Assembly: GCF_000185725.2 (NCBI RefSeq)
Contig: NZ_KI391954.1
Location: 434,001 to 498,000 of the forward strand
Reading direction: 5' to 3'
DNA length: 64,000 bases
Source: Segniliparus rugosus ATCC BAA-974
Lineage (GTDB): Bacteria > Actinomycetota > Actinomycetes > Mycobacteriales > Mycobacteriaceae
Shown: piece by piece, positions 42,236 to 51,152 of the stretch
How positions within the stretch are numbered: the stretch's first letter is position 1
Layout of the letters: each line of letters begins with the position of its first letter
Notes under the pieces: model-generated
The model's database searches: none
What the model saw: only the letters and a program-made list of their open reading frames with translations
Told to the model about the DNA's origin: nothing
Made by a program: the position numbers and the translations under genes

Positions 42236-45200
42236 CGACAGCAGCCGAGGGCGCGAAACAACAGCAGAAGGCCAGGATCGAGGACGTCCTCGCGCTCAGC
42301 CCCCTGCAAGGCGGGCTCTTCTCCCTCGCGAAGCTCGCCGGGGACGAGGCCGACATGTACACGGTCCAGCTGGTCGTCGACATCGAAGGGCCGTTGGACG
42401 CGGGCTTGCTGCGGCGCAGCGCGCAGGCGGTGCTGGACCGGCACCCGAACCTCCGCGCCTCGTTCTGGGACCGGGATCTGCCCAAGCCGGTGCAGATCAT
42501 CCCGTCGTTCGCGGAACTGCCCTGGCAGGAGCTCGACATCGCGGCCGAGGATCTCGACGCGGCTGTGGCGGAGGACCGTGTCCGACGGTTCGACCTCGAA
42601 CGGGGGCCGGCGCTGCGCTTCCTCCTGTTCACGCTGCCGGACGGCACGCGCAGGATGGTCTTCACCGTCCACCACATCCTCATGGACGGCTGGGCGATGG
42701 CGATCTTCTACCGGGAGCTGCTCGCCGTGTACGCGGCGGGCGGCGACACGGGAGGGCTGCCCCCCGCCCGCCCGTACCGCGACTACATCGGCTGGTTAGA
42801 GGCTCGCGACCATGCCGAGGCGCTCGCGGTGTGGCGAGAGCATCTCGCCGGGGCGAGCCCGCTCCTTTTGTGCGAGCCCGCCGAGGCTTCCTCGGAGGCG
42901 CTCGCCCCGCAGAAGCACACCGCCGCGCTGGACGAGGACGAGACCGCGCGCCTCGTGGAGTGGGCGCGGGCGCAGGGCATGACGCTGAGCACGATCACGC
43001 AATACGCCTGGGCGGTGCTGCTCAGCAGGCTCAGCGACCGCAGCGACGTGGTGTTCGGCGTGGTCGTCGCCGGTCGGCCCGCTTCGCTCTCGGGCGTGGA
43101 GTCGATGGTGGGGCTGTTCATCAACACGACGCCGTCGCGAGTCCGGATCGATCCGTCGGCTTCCGTGCGCGAGCAGTGCGCCCAGTTGCAGCGCGACGCG
43201 TCGCGGTTGCGCGATGTGGATTATCTGAGCCTGTCCGAGACGCAACGCGCCAGCGGGCACGGCACGCTCTTCGACACGCTCTTCGTGTACGAGAACGCGC
43301 CCATCGGCGATGCGACGCAGGCCGCCCTGCTGCCGGGCGGAGTCCGGCTGCGCCCGCTCGGGCTGGAGACTTTGACGCATTACCCGCTCACCGTGGTGCC
43401 GCTGCTGTTCCAGAACCGGCTCGAAGTGACGATCGAGGCGTTGCCCGGCGTATTGCCGGCCCCGGCCAGCCTGCTGGGGGAGCGGTTGCTCTCCATCGTG
43501 CGGCAGATGCCGGCATGCTTCGACGGGAGCCCCGACGACCTGGACGCGCTGCTGCCGGGCGAGTGCGAGCAGATCCTCGCGGCGAGCGTCGCCCCCGGCC
43601 TTCCCGCCCGGAGCGCTCCGGACCAGGAGCAAGCCTCCGTCGCGGAGATGTTGTGGGCGCACGCCGCGCAGACCCCGGACGCGGTGGCGTTGTCCTGGTC
43701 GGGCGGCTCGCTCACCTATCGGGAGCTCACGGACCGAGCGGCGCTCCTCGCGGCCCGGCTCGCCGAGCGCGGTGTCGGGCCGGAGACAGTCGTGGCGCTG
43801 AGCCTGCGCCGTTCGCCGGAGTTCGTCGTCGCGCTCTTCGGCGTGCTGGCGGCGGGCGCGGCGTACGTGCCGCTCGACCCCGCGCTGCCGGAGGCCCGGC
43901 GCGAGTCGATCCTGCGCCAAGCGGCCCCGGCGCTGGTCCTCGCCGAGGGCGACCCTGTGTTCGAGGCGGTCGGCGCGCCGCTCGCCGCGCCGGTCCGCGT
44001 GCATCCCGACCAGGCCGCGTACGTGATCTTCACGTCTGGCTCCACCGGCGAGCCGAAAGGCGTCGTCGGCACCCACCGCGCTCTGGCGAGCTACGTCCGC
44101 GACCACTGGGAGCGGATGCTGCGCCCGGCGCAGGAGCGCCTCGGCAGGCCGTTGAAGATCGCGCACGCCTGGTCGTTCAGTTTCGACGCCTCCTGGCAGC
44201 CGCTCGCCGGGCTTGTGGGCGGGCACGCGAACCACCTCTTCGACGAGGAGGAGATGCGCGACGCGCAGCGCTTGGCGGACGGCATCGCCCGCCACGGCCT
44301 CGACATGATCGACACCTCCCCGTCGATGCTCGCGCAGCTCGACCTGCCGCAGCTCTCGGTGCTCGCGCTCGGCGGCGAAGCGCTCAGCCCCGCGCAGTGG
44401 GCACGGCTCTCCGCCCTGCCGACGACCGAGGCGCACAACTGCTACGGGCCCACCGAGACGACGGTGGAGACACTGGTCGCCGCAGTCGCGGAGCATGCGG
44501 TCCCCGCCATCGGCCACCCGACGGCGGGGATGGCCGCGTACGTGCTCGACTCCGGTTTGCGCCTGGTCCCAGACGGCGTAGTCGGCGAGCTGTATGTGTC
44601 GGGGGCGCAGCTGACCCGCGGTTATGCCGCGAACCCGGCGCGCACTGCGGAACGCTACGTCGCGGACCCGTTCGTCCACGGCAGGCGCATGTACCGCACG
44701 GGCGACCTCGCCCGCAGGCTCCCTTCCGGCGCGGTGCAATGCCTTGGTAGGGCCGACGAGCAGGTCAAGATCCGGGGGCATCGGATCGAGCTCGGCGAGG
44801 TCGAAGCCGCGCTGTTGGCGTTGCCCCAAGTGCGCGCCGCGGCGGTGGCCGCCGTGGCGCGTCCGAACGGGGACGGCGTTGGCTCCTCGTCCGGCGGCGG
44901 GCTAGTCCTCGCCGCCTGCGTGGTGCCGAAAGAGGGCGCGTTCGAGGACTTGCCCGCTTCGCAAGGGCAAACGTCCATGACTCCGGCGGCGGCGCGGTTG
45001 CGCGCGGCGCTCGCGGAACGGCTGCCCGGCTACATGATCCCGGCCCGCCTGGTGGTCCGCGACCAACTGCCGCTCACCGCGAACGGCAAACTGGACGCGA
45101 GCGTGTTCGCCGATATGGCCGAGGCCGAGGGCGAGGAGCCGAGCACGCCGACGGAATGCCTCATCGCGGGCCTTTTGGCGGAGCAGTTGGGGGTCCGGTC

Positions 45201-46443
45201 GGTCGCGGTGGACCAGGACTTCTTCGATCTCGGCGTTGACAGCATCACCGCTATCGCGCTGGTGGGCAAGGCCAGGCGCGGCGGCGTGCGCATCACGCCC
45301 CGCATGATCATGCGGGCGGGCACCGTCCGCGCGCTGGCCGCCGAGGCGGAGAGCGCTGTCGCGGCGGCGGCTTCGGCCGACCCGCTCGAACCCGCGCCGC
45401 TGCTGCCCGTGGGGCGTTGGTTGGTCGAGCTCGGCGGGTTCCGGAGGTTCGGACAGTGGCACACCATCCGCCTGCCCGAACAGATCGGCGTGGAGCAATT
45501 GCGCACGCTGCTCCAACTGCTTGTGGACAGTCATCCGATGCTGCGCTCCCGGCTCGACGGCGAGCTGCTGTCGCCCGCGCCCGTCGGCTCTGTCCGGGCC
45601 GAGGACTTCCTCCACGTCGGACACGATCCCACCCGAGAGGCGCGGGCCGCGTTGGAGCGGCTCGATCCGGAATCCGGGCGCATGGTGCAGGCGGTGTGGC
45701 TCCCCGATGACGGGCGGCTCATCCTCGTCGTGCACAGCCTGGTCGTGGACCCGGTGTCCTGGCAGATCATCCTCGGCGAGCTCGCGCAATGGTGGACCGA
45801 GCTGGAACGCGGCGAGTCGCCTGGTCCGGTTGCGGAGGTCACGAGCTACGCGCAATGGTCTCAGGAGGTCGCGAAGTCCCGCGCCGACCACAAGCAAACC
45901 GAAGGTCTTCAGCGGTATGAGGCTCCGTTGGGCAATCGGCGGCTTCGCCAAGGGCAGGACACGATGGCGGGCGTCCGGTTCACGGTCCAGCGCCCCGAGA
46001 CGATGGTCTCGAACGAGCAGTTGCTCGAGGCGCTCCACAGGACGCTCGCGAAATGGCGGGGCCCGGTGGCGGTGGCGGTCGAGTCGCACGGCAGGCCCGA
46101 CGAGCCGTGGGACACGTCCTCGACGGTGGGGCTGTTCGCGTCGATCTCGCCGCTTGAGCCCGCCACACAGGTGCTGTTCAACTACCTCGGGCGAATCGTG
46201 GTGGCAGGCGCGCAGGAACGCCCCTGGCAGGTAGTCGTGAACTGGGATATTGCGGATGATCTCAACACGCCGGAGCCGGATCTGCCGATACGCCATGAGC
46301 TTGCGCTCCTCGCGGCGACGGTCGAGGACGGCGACGGCCCGCGCTTGGTGTGCACATGGCGTTGGCACAAAGACATCTTCACCGAGGAGCAGATCGCCGA
46401 GCTGCAAGAGATATGGGACGAGTCGCTCAGGAGCCAAGCATGA
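42232..46443 (+). CDS. mbtF: Mycobactin NRPS MbtF: C-A-PCP-E-like
   Basis: The frame extends upstream, but ATG 42232 overlapping mbtD is the natural start. The 1403-residue NRPS has a condensation domain (VHHILMDGWAM, HH at 147-148), an adenylation domain (FTSGSTGEPKG near 600, NCYGPTETTVETL, YRTGDLARRLPSG), a carrier (LGVDSITAI, Ser1004) and a C-terminal epimerisation-type domain (about 1050-1403). It should add the second lysine, which closes to the caprolactam. In the last domain the signature HHxxxDG reads HSLVVDP: the second His is Ser1169 and Gly is Pro, so epimerisation activity is doubtful. Length is near that of MbtF in mycobacteria. Confidence 0.9.
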   Translation: MTTAAEGAKQQQKARIEDVLALSPLQGGLFSLAKLAGDEADMYTVQLVVDIEGPLDAGLLRRSAQAVLDRHPNLRASFWDRDLPKPVQIIPSFAELPWQELDIAAEDLDAAVAEDRVRRFDLERGPALRFLLFTLPDGTRRMVFTVHHILMDGWAMAIFYRELLAVYAAGGDTGGLPPARPYRDYIGWLEARDHAEALAVWREHLAGASPLLLCEPAEASSEALAPQKHTAALDEDETARLVEWARAQGMTLSTITQYAWAVLLSRLSDRSDVVFGVVVAGRPASLSGVESMVGLFINTTPSRVRIDPSASVREQCAQLQRDASRLRDVDYLSLSETQRASGHGTLFDTLFVYENAPIGDATQAALLPGGVRLRPLGLETLTHYPLTVVPLLFQNRLEVTIEALPGVLPAPASLLGERLLSIVRQMPACFDGSPDDLDALLPGECEQILAASVAPGLPARSAPDQEQASVAEMLWAHAAQTPDAVALSWSGGSLTYRELTDRAALLAARLAERGVGPETVVALSLRRSPEFVVALFGVLAAGAAYVPLDPALPEARRESILRQAAPALVLAEGDPVFEAVGAPLAAPVRVHPDQAAYVIFTSGSTGEPKGVVGTHRALASYVRDHWERMLRPAQERLGRPLKIAHAWSFSFDASWQPLAGLVGGHANHLFDEEEMRDAQRLADGIARHGLDMIDTSPSMLAQLDLPQLSVLALGGEALSPAQWARLSALPTTEAHNCYGPTETTVETLVAAVAEHAVPAIGHPTAGMAAYVLDSGLRLVPDGVVGELYVSGAQLTRGYAANPARTAERYVADPFVHGRRMYRTGDLARRLPSGAVQCLGRADEQVKIRGHRIELGEVEAALLALPQVRAAAVAAVARPNGDGVGSSSGGGLVLAACVVPKEGAFEDLPASQGQTSMTPAAARLRAALAERLPGYMIPARLVVRDQLPLTANGKLDASVFADMAEAEGEEPSTPTECLIAGLLAEQLGVRSVAVDQDFFDLGVDSITAIALVGKARRGGVRITPRMIMRAGTVRALAAEAESAVAAAASADPLEPAPLLPVGRWLVELGGFRRFGQWHTIRLPEQIGVEQLRTLLQLLVDSHPMLRSRLDGELLSPAPVGSVRAEDFLHVGHDPTREARAALERLDPESGRMVQAVWLPDDGRLILVVHSLVVDPVSWQIILGELAQWWTELERGESPGPVAEVTSYAQWSQEVAKSRADHKQTEGLQRYEAPLGNRRLRQGQDTMAGVRFTVQRPETMVSNEQLLEALHRTLAKWRGPVAVAVESHGRPDEPWDTSSTVGLFASISPLEPATQVLFNYLGRIVVAGAQERPWQVVVNWDIADDLNTPEPDLPIRHELALLAATVEDGDGPRLVCTWRWHKDIFTEEQIAELQEIWDESLRSQA

Positions 46444-47690
46444 CCACGCTCGCTATCGTCGGAGCCGGGCCGAAGGCCGTCGCCGTCGCGGTGAAGGCGC
46501 GCGTGATGCGCGAGCTCGGCCTGCCCGCCCCGGACGTCGTTGCGGTGGAGTCCCGGTCGGTCGGCGCGCATTGGACGGCCGACGGGGGCTGGACGGACGG
46601 GCAGCAACGTCTCGGCACCAGCCCGGAGAAAGACCTCGGCTTCCCGTACCGCCCCGACCTCGCCGACGCGATGCTGCGCTACAGCTGGCAGGCGTACCTG
46701 GTCTCGCAGGGCGGCTTCGCGGACTGGGTGGACCGGGGCAAGCCCAACCCGAAGCATCGGACGTGGGCGGATTACTTGCGGTGGGCGGCCCGCAAGGCGG
46801 AGCTGCGGGTGGTGACGGACACGGTCACGTCTATCGGCTGCGAGGACGGGAAATGGCGCGTCCGGGGCGAGCAGACCGTCTTGGCGGACGCGCTCATGCT
46901 GACCGGGCCGGGCAGCGCCGAACGTTCGTTGTTGCCGGGCTGTCCGCAGGTGCTCAGCGTCGCGCGGTTCTGGCAGTTGGTGCTGCGCCGTGAGTTGCCC
47001 GAATCGTTCCGGGTCGCGGTGATCGGCGGCGGGGAGACCGCTGCCGCCGTGGTGAACGAGCTGGTCGAGCATCGCGAAATCGGGGTGGTGACCGTGGTGT
47101 CGCCGAATCCGACCGTGTACACGAGAGGCGAGAGCTACTTCGAGAACACGATGTACAGCGATCCGTCCAAATGGATGGCGCTCTCGCTCGCGGAGCGGCA
47201 GGAGCTGATCCGCAGGACGGACCGGGGTGTCTTCTCCGCCCACGTCCAAACCGAATTATTGCGAGACGACCGGGTCAGCCACATGCGCGGGAGGGTCGGG
47301 TATGCGGCGCAGAACGGCGGGCGGGTGGATCTGGCGATCCGAAACCCCGGCCGCCCGGACGCGACGCACACCTTCGACCTGGTGGTGGACGCCATCGGCG
47401 TGCGCCCCCTGTGGTTCTTCGACGTGTTCGCGCAGGAGGCGCTCGACCGCGTGGAGCTGGCGGTGGGCTGGCCGATCACGCAGGAGTCCTTAGAAGCTTC
47501 GATCGGGCACGACATGTCGGTGTCGGGGCTGGAGCCGAAGCTCTTTTTGCCCAATCTCGCCGGACCCGCGCAAGGCCCTGGCTTCCCGAACCTGAGCAGC
47601 CTCGGCCTTTTGTCCGACCGTGTGCTCGGCGGGCTGATCGAGGGGGCGGAGGCTCCAGGAGCCAGCAGGGCCGCCGCGTTCTCCGGATGA
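46440..47690 (+). CDS. mbtG: L-lysine N6-monooxygenase MbtG
   Basis: The 416-residue flavoenzyme hydroxylates the lysine side chains that chelate iron. It has an FAD loop at the start (IVGAGPKAVAVAV), an NADPH loop (VIGGGETAAAVV near 197) and the C-terminal segment PGFPNLSSLGLLSDR typical of siderophore N-monooxygenases. The first loop reads GAGPKA, where other lysine monooxygenases have GxGxxN. The ATG overlaps the mbtF stop (ATGA at 46440-46443). It is the last gene of the mbt operon; a clear terminator is not seen in the following 250 bases. Confidence 0.92.
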   Translation: MTTLAIVGAGPKAVAVAVKARVMRELGLPAPDVVAVESRSVGAHWTADGGWTDGQQRLGTSPEKDLGFPYRPDLADAMLRYSWQAYLVSQGGFADWVDRGKPNPKHRTWADYLRWAARKAELRVVTDTVTSIGCEDGKWRVRGEQTVLADALMLTGPGSAERSLLPGCPQVLSVARFWQLVLRRELPESFRVAVIGGGETAAAVVNELVEHREIGVVTVVSPNPTVYTRGESYFENTMYSDPSKWMALSLAERQELIRRTDRGVFSAHVQTELLRDDRVSHMRGRVGYAAQNGGRVDLAIRNPGRPDATHTFDLVVDAIGVRPLWFFDVFAQEALDRVELAVGWPITQESLEASIGHDMSVSGLEPKLFLPNLAGPAQGPGFPNLSSLGLLSDRVLGGLIEGAEAPGASRAAAFSG

Positions 47691-47897
47691 GTGCATTGCT
47701 CCGGTAGGCAGCGCTCGCGAGCCCGTTGTGGTGGCGGAGCGCTGGCCCGTTGGAGGACTGGTCTCGTGGACCGCGCAGTCGGGCGCTGGGGCACTTCTTG
47801 CAAGCGTGAGCGAGCCTGGGGTGTTGTCTCGCTGTTTTGTCGCGGGTGGACTCGCTGGGATGAGGTCGGGGGCGTCCGGGCGCGCGCGGCGCTTGGT

Positions 47898-47926
47898 GTG
47901 GGGGAGGTGGGGGAGGTGGGGGGCGC
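47898..47926 (+). repeat. G-rich tandem repeat (GGGGGAGGT), G-quadruplex-like
   Basis: Two copies of GGGGGAGGT and a final run of six G lie in the 250-base gap between the convergent mbtG and DUF222/HNH genes. Three G-runs of five or more separated by AGGT, with inner GG pairs, could fold as a quadruplex on the plus strand. Nothing else is seen in 47691-47940. Confidence 0.4.
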
Positions 47927-47940
47927 GCAGACGATCTGGC

Positions 47941-49194
47941 TCAGCCGGGTGCGGTGGTGTAGGTTTCGCCGGTGGGGGATGTCCATGTGACGGCGCCGTC
48001 GGGGTTTTGTGTGTCTCGCCATCCGCTGTGGGTTTTTGCTCGGTGGTGGTGTCGGCAGAGTCGTTTTATGTTTTGGGGGACTGTCTGCCCGCCTGATTCT
48101 GGGTTTTGGTGGTCGAAGGGGTTCGTATGGTCGAGTTCTGTTCTCGCTCGGCGGTGGCAGCCTGGGAATCTGCAGTGCCCGTCGCGGGCGTTGACGTGGG
48201 TTTCGACCGCCTGGGTCGGCTTGTACTGGTCGGGGGTGGTGGTGAATTTGATCCGCTTCGCCGCGTTGGCGAGCATTCGGGCCAATTCCGGGTCGATGGG
48301 TGATCCGTTGAGCCAAGCGGGGAGGTCGGAGAGGTTGGCGAGGACGGCGAGGTCCACGACGAGTTCGACGGGTTTGGCCTGGGGCGCGGGGCGTTGGGCG
48401 GCTTTGCACGTTTCTTTGCCGCATTCGCAGCGGAGTTTGTCTTCCCCGTTCCTGGCGAGGGCGGCGAGCGCGTCGGCCCGGCGGGTCCACATGGCGCGGG
48501 GATCCCCAGGGCAGACGGTCCTTGCGGCGGCGTCGAGCCGGTCTTTCACCAGGGCGGCTTCCATGAGCGGCATGGTGCCCCAGATTTTCGCCATCCCGTC
48601 CCCGATGGGTTGGAAGAACAAGCCTCGTCCGGCGTGCGCGCGCTCGCGGCGTTGTTTCGTCCATTCGGAGTCCCAGTGGATGTATTGGGCCTCGATCAGG
48701 CCCTGGATCTTGGACTGCGAGCACAAACGCCAACGCGGAGCCCGCTCCGCCAACCAGGTGTCCAGCTTCTCCCGCCACCCCGCAGGAGCGGACTCCAACG
48801 ACTTGCCCACCAAACGGGCGACCTTCGCGGTGACCTCCCCGGCGGCGAGCCTCGCGCCGAGCTTGGGGTAGTGCTCGGTCATGTTCTTCGCGAACGACAA
48901 CATATTTTTGGCCTCGCCGGACGAGACGCCAAGAGCGGGGGCGAGTTCGAGGATCGCCGCCTCACGCGTGGAGAAGGTGAAGATCCCCTTCCCGCCCTGA
49001 CGCTCCTCCGATAACTTCCGCCGGGCGATCCGCTCCGCCGCGTCCGCCACCAGCTCGGCCTTGCGGGCCAGCAGCACCGCGTCCAGGCGCTCCACTTCCC
49101 GCAGCGCCGCATGCACGTCCTTCATATCCGCGCACGCGTCCGGCCGGAGGCTGGAAAATAACTCCTCCGACACGATCCCCGTCGTGCTGATCAT
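47941..49194 (-). CDS. DUF222 and HNH-endonuclease protein (13E12-like)
   Basis: The 417-residue protein has an N-terminal DUF222 domain (about 20-300) and a C-terminal HNH nuclease: ARDGHCRFPGC, then ELDHTNPFDH and RLCRHHHRAKTHSGW with zinc and catalytic His/Cys residues. A Cys-rich pair (LRCECGKETC) lies at about 253-262. This is the 13E12 repeat family, present in many copies in mycobacteria and thought to be mobile or intron-like; its role is not established. It is convergent with mbtG and divergent from the DUF1023 hydrolase gene. It marks the break between the mbt cluster and the ESX-3 side. Confidence 0.88.
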   Translation of the reverse strand: MISTTGIVSEELFSSLRPDACADMKDVHAALREVERLDAVLLARKAELVADAAERIARRKLSEERQGGKGIFTFSTREAAILELAPALGVSSGEAKNMLSFAKNMTEHYPKLGARLAAGEVTAKVARLVGKSLESAPAGWREKLDTWLAERAPRWRLCSQSKIQGLIEAQYIHWDSEWTKQRRERAHAGRGLFFQPIGDGMAKIWGTMPLMEAALVKDRLDAAARTVCPGDPRAMWTRRADALAALARNGEDKLRCECGKETCKAAQRPAPQAKPVELVVDLAVLANLSDLPAWLNGSPIDPELARMLANAAKRIKFTTTPDQYKPTQAVETHVNARDGHCRFPGCHRRARTELDHTNPFDHQNPESGGQTVPQNIKRLCRHHHRAKTHSGWRDTQNPDGAVTWTSPTGETYTTAPG

Positions 49195-49313
49195 ACGTTC
49201 GATTCTACCAGAAAGTGCCCAAAGTCACAACGGAAAAAGAAGAAAAACTTGAGGCCGAATAGACTGCTTCGCAGCACACGTGTTGCAGTCGACGAGCAGG
49301 AAGGAGCCGCGCG

Positions 49314-50393
49314 GTGTCGAGCCGATCCACGGGTTCCGCCTCGGCCCTGGACCAAGAGAACCGCCTGCTGCTGGCGGCTGAACGGACGAGGTTGGAAGCG
49401 GAGCGCGCGAGACTGCGGCGAGTGCTCGCGGCGCAGCGATGCCCCGGCTGGTTCAACAACCGCGCCTCCGATCTGTGGTACGCGCAGCGCAAGCTCGAAG
49501 ACCTCGCGGCCATCGAGCAGGCACTCGCCGAACATCCGGAAGCCCAGCTCGTGTTTTTGGACATGCGGTTCGGAGCGCGGGGGAAAGCCGCGATTGCGGT
49601 CGGCGACATCGGCGCGGCGGACCGGATCTCCGTCGCTGTGCCGGGGATGAACACGACGCCGGGCCGGAGCATGGTGGACATGGCGCGCGAGGCGAACGCG
49701 CTGCGCGACTGCGCGACTGCGATCCTGCGCAACCAAGGCTCGGGCGAGACGGTGGCCTGTGTCGGCTGGATCGGGTACGAGACCCCGCACGCCGAGCTTG
49801 ACCTGAGCATGATGCGCAGCAGGCGATTCGGTCCGGGCTGGGGCGACGGGGCGGTGGGCGCGCTGCGCCTGTTGAGCGTCGGAAAAGCGAGGCGGGGGGC
49901 GGTGGAGCTGGCCAGGTTCCTGATGGGGCTCGGCCTCCTGAGGCACAGCCCCGAAGGGCACGCCGACGCGCCGACGAAGCCCGCGCTCACCGTCCTCGGG
50001 CATTCCTACGGTTCGCTCACCGCGTCTTTCGCCCTGCAGTCGCTGCCGAAAGGCGTGGTGGAAGACGTGGTGTTCTTCGGTTCCCCTGGGATCAAGGCCA
50101 AGACCGTCGAACAGCTCCACATCGAGCCGGGGCACGTGTTCGCCATGCAGGCCGAGGGCGACATGATCCGGCGGGCGAGCGGCTGGTTCAGCGATCCCGT
50201 GGTCCAGTCGTGGTGGATCCAGCGGCTCTCGACCAGGGCCGCGGTCGGGCCGGGGGACGGCCAGCATCACGACGGGGCCGAGGGCCATGCGGATTACCCG
50301 AGGCTCGGGGCGAACGGGCAGCTGCGCATCACCGGCTACAACATGGCCTGCGTGCTCGCGGGCCGTCCGGACCTCGCCGTGCGCGGAGTCTGA
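49314..50393 (+). CDS. DUF1023 alpha/beta hydrolase
   Basis: From GTG 49314 (AAGGAG at 49301) the product is 359 residues: a charged helical N-terminus (about 1-90) and a DUF1023 hydrolase. It has IAVGDIGAADRISVAVPGMN, the nucleophile elbow LGHSYGSL with Ser231, FFGSPGIKA, and His residues in a late GQHHDG...HADY segment. These cytosolic or secreted hydrolases are frequent in mycobacteria and Streptomyces; the substrate is unknown. The same domain sits in the giant toxin-like protein at the left edge, with the same GHSYG and GSPG spacing. Confidence 0.85.
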   Translation: MSSRSTGSASALDQENRLLLAAERTRLEAERARLRRVLAAQRCPGWFNNRASDLWYAQRKLEDLAAIEQALAEHPEAQLVFLDMRFGARGKAAIAVGDIGAADRISVAVPGMNTTPGRSMVDMAREANALRDCATAILRNQGSGETVACVGWIGYETPHAELDLSMMRSRRFGPGWGDGAVGALRLLSVGKARRGAVELARFLMGLGLLRHSPEGHADAPTKPALTVLGHSYGSLTASFALQSLPKGVVEDVVFFGSPGIKAKTVEQLHIEPGHVFAMQAEGDMIRRASGWFSDPVVQSWWIQRLSTRAAVGPGDGQHHDGAEGHADYPRLGANGQLRITGYNMACVLAGRPDLAVRGV

Positions 50394-50437
50394 GCGGAGG
50401 CGGGCGCGGTCTACCGGGAATGTTTTTCTCAAAAATT

Positions 50438-50455
50438 AGCTTGAACGTTCAAGCT
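50438..50455. promoter_or_regulatory. 18-bp perfect palindrome upstream of the DoxX gene
   Basis: AGCTTGAACGTTCAAGCT is a perfect palindrome 61 bases before the DoxX ATG, in a locally AT-rich segment. The core TTGAACGTTCAA has the form of a dimeric repressor operator (TetR, MarR or HxlR type). No regulator gene is adjacent, so control is probably from elsewhere. Confidence 0.6.
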
Positions 50456-50516
50456 GTGCGCTGAGGGCCCCGATGGTTCCCCTCGCATGGTTCGTCGATC
50501 AAGAAAGGAATGTGAC

Positions 50517-50990
50517 ATGTCCGCCAAGGTTCGTGATGTCGGGTTGTTGCTGGCGAGGTTGGGCTTCGCGGCAGCGCTGCTCCCCCATGGGTGGCAGAAA
50601 GTGCATGACTACGGGTTCTCCAACGTGGCCGCGAGTTTCGGGCAGATGGGAGTCCCGCTCCCCGAGCTCTCCGCCGCCGTCGCGATTGTCGGCGAGCTGC
50701 TGGCCCCGCTCCTCGTGGCGTTCGGCCTGCTCACGCCGTTCGCCGGAGCGGCGACGGGCATCGCCATGGTGGGGGCGCTGCTGACCGCTCCGGGCCATTT
50801 GTTCAAGGGGCCGCACTTCAGCGGCGGTCTCGCGAATCTCTTCGACCCCAATGCCGTGCCGGGATGGGCGGGCGCTCCGGCGTTCTTCTTCCTGCTGCTC
50901 GCGCTCGTGCTCGCGGTCGCGGGTCCGGGCAAGCTCAGTTTGGACGAGGCCCTCTTCAAGCGTTCGGAGTGGTTCGCCGAAAAAGGCTGA
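50517..50990 (+). CDS. DoxX-family membrane protein
   Basis: The 157-residue protein begins at ATG 50517 (AAAGGA nearby). It has four hydrophobic helices: LLLARLGFAAALLPHG, a second around LSAAVAIVGELLAPLL, a third at AAATGIAMVGALLTAP and a fourth at FFLLLALVLAVAGPG. That is the DoxX/DoxD-like pattern, with HGWQK and the E of GELLAPL conserved. Some DoxX proteins work with oxidoreductases in redox stress; the role here is not known. It is followed by a strong terminator and preceded by a palindromic operator. Confidence 0.88.
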   Translation: MSAKVRDVGLLLARLGFAAALLPHGWQKVHDYGFSNVAASFGQMGVPLPELSAAVAIVGELLAPLLVAFGLLTPFAGAATGIAMVGALLTAPGHLFKGPHFSGGLANLFDPNAVPGWAGAPAFFFLLLALVLAVAGPGKLSLDEALFKRSEWFAEKG

Positions 50991-51000
50991 ACTCTGCGCG

Positions 51001-51051
51001 ACGCATCCGCCCGGCATCGACGGTCTGGTCGAGGCCGGGCGGATGCGTTTT
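51001..51051 (+). terminator. Rho-independent terminator after the DoxX gene
   Basis: ACGCATCCGCCCGGC (51001-51015) and GCCGGGCGGATGCGT (51034-51048) form a perfect 15-bp stem with an 18-base loop, followed by TTTT (51048-51051). It insulates the DoxX gene from ESX-3. Confidence 0.85.
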
Positions 51052-51098
51052 CCGCCAATGGATGCAAGGGCGGGCATGGGGTTGCCCGCATCGAGAGT

Positions 51099-51117
51099 TT
51101 ATGTAATGCTTACCTAA
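51099..51117. promoter_or_regulatory. IdeR-like iron box upstream of eccB3
   Basis: TTATGTAATGCTTACCTAA matches the IdeR consensus at 15 of 19 positions, 35 bases before the eccB3 start. ESX-3 of mycobacteria is repressed by IdeR and Zur, so iron control is expected. Confidence 0.7.
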
Positions 51118-51152
51118 CTCGGAAGAGTCGAGCCATTTCATTGGAGGTCATT

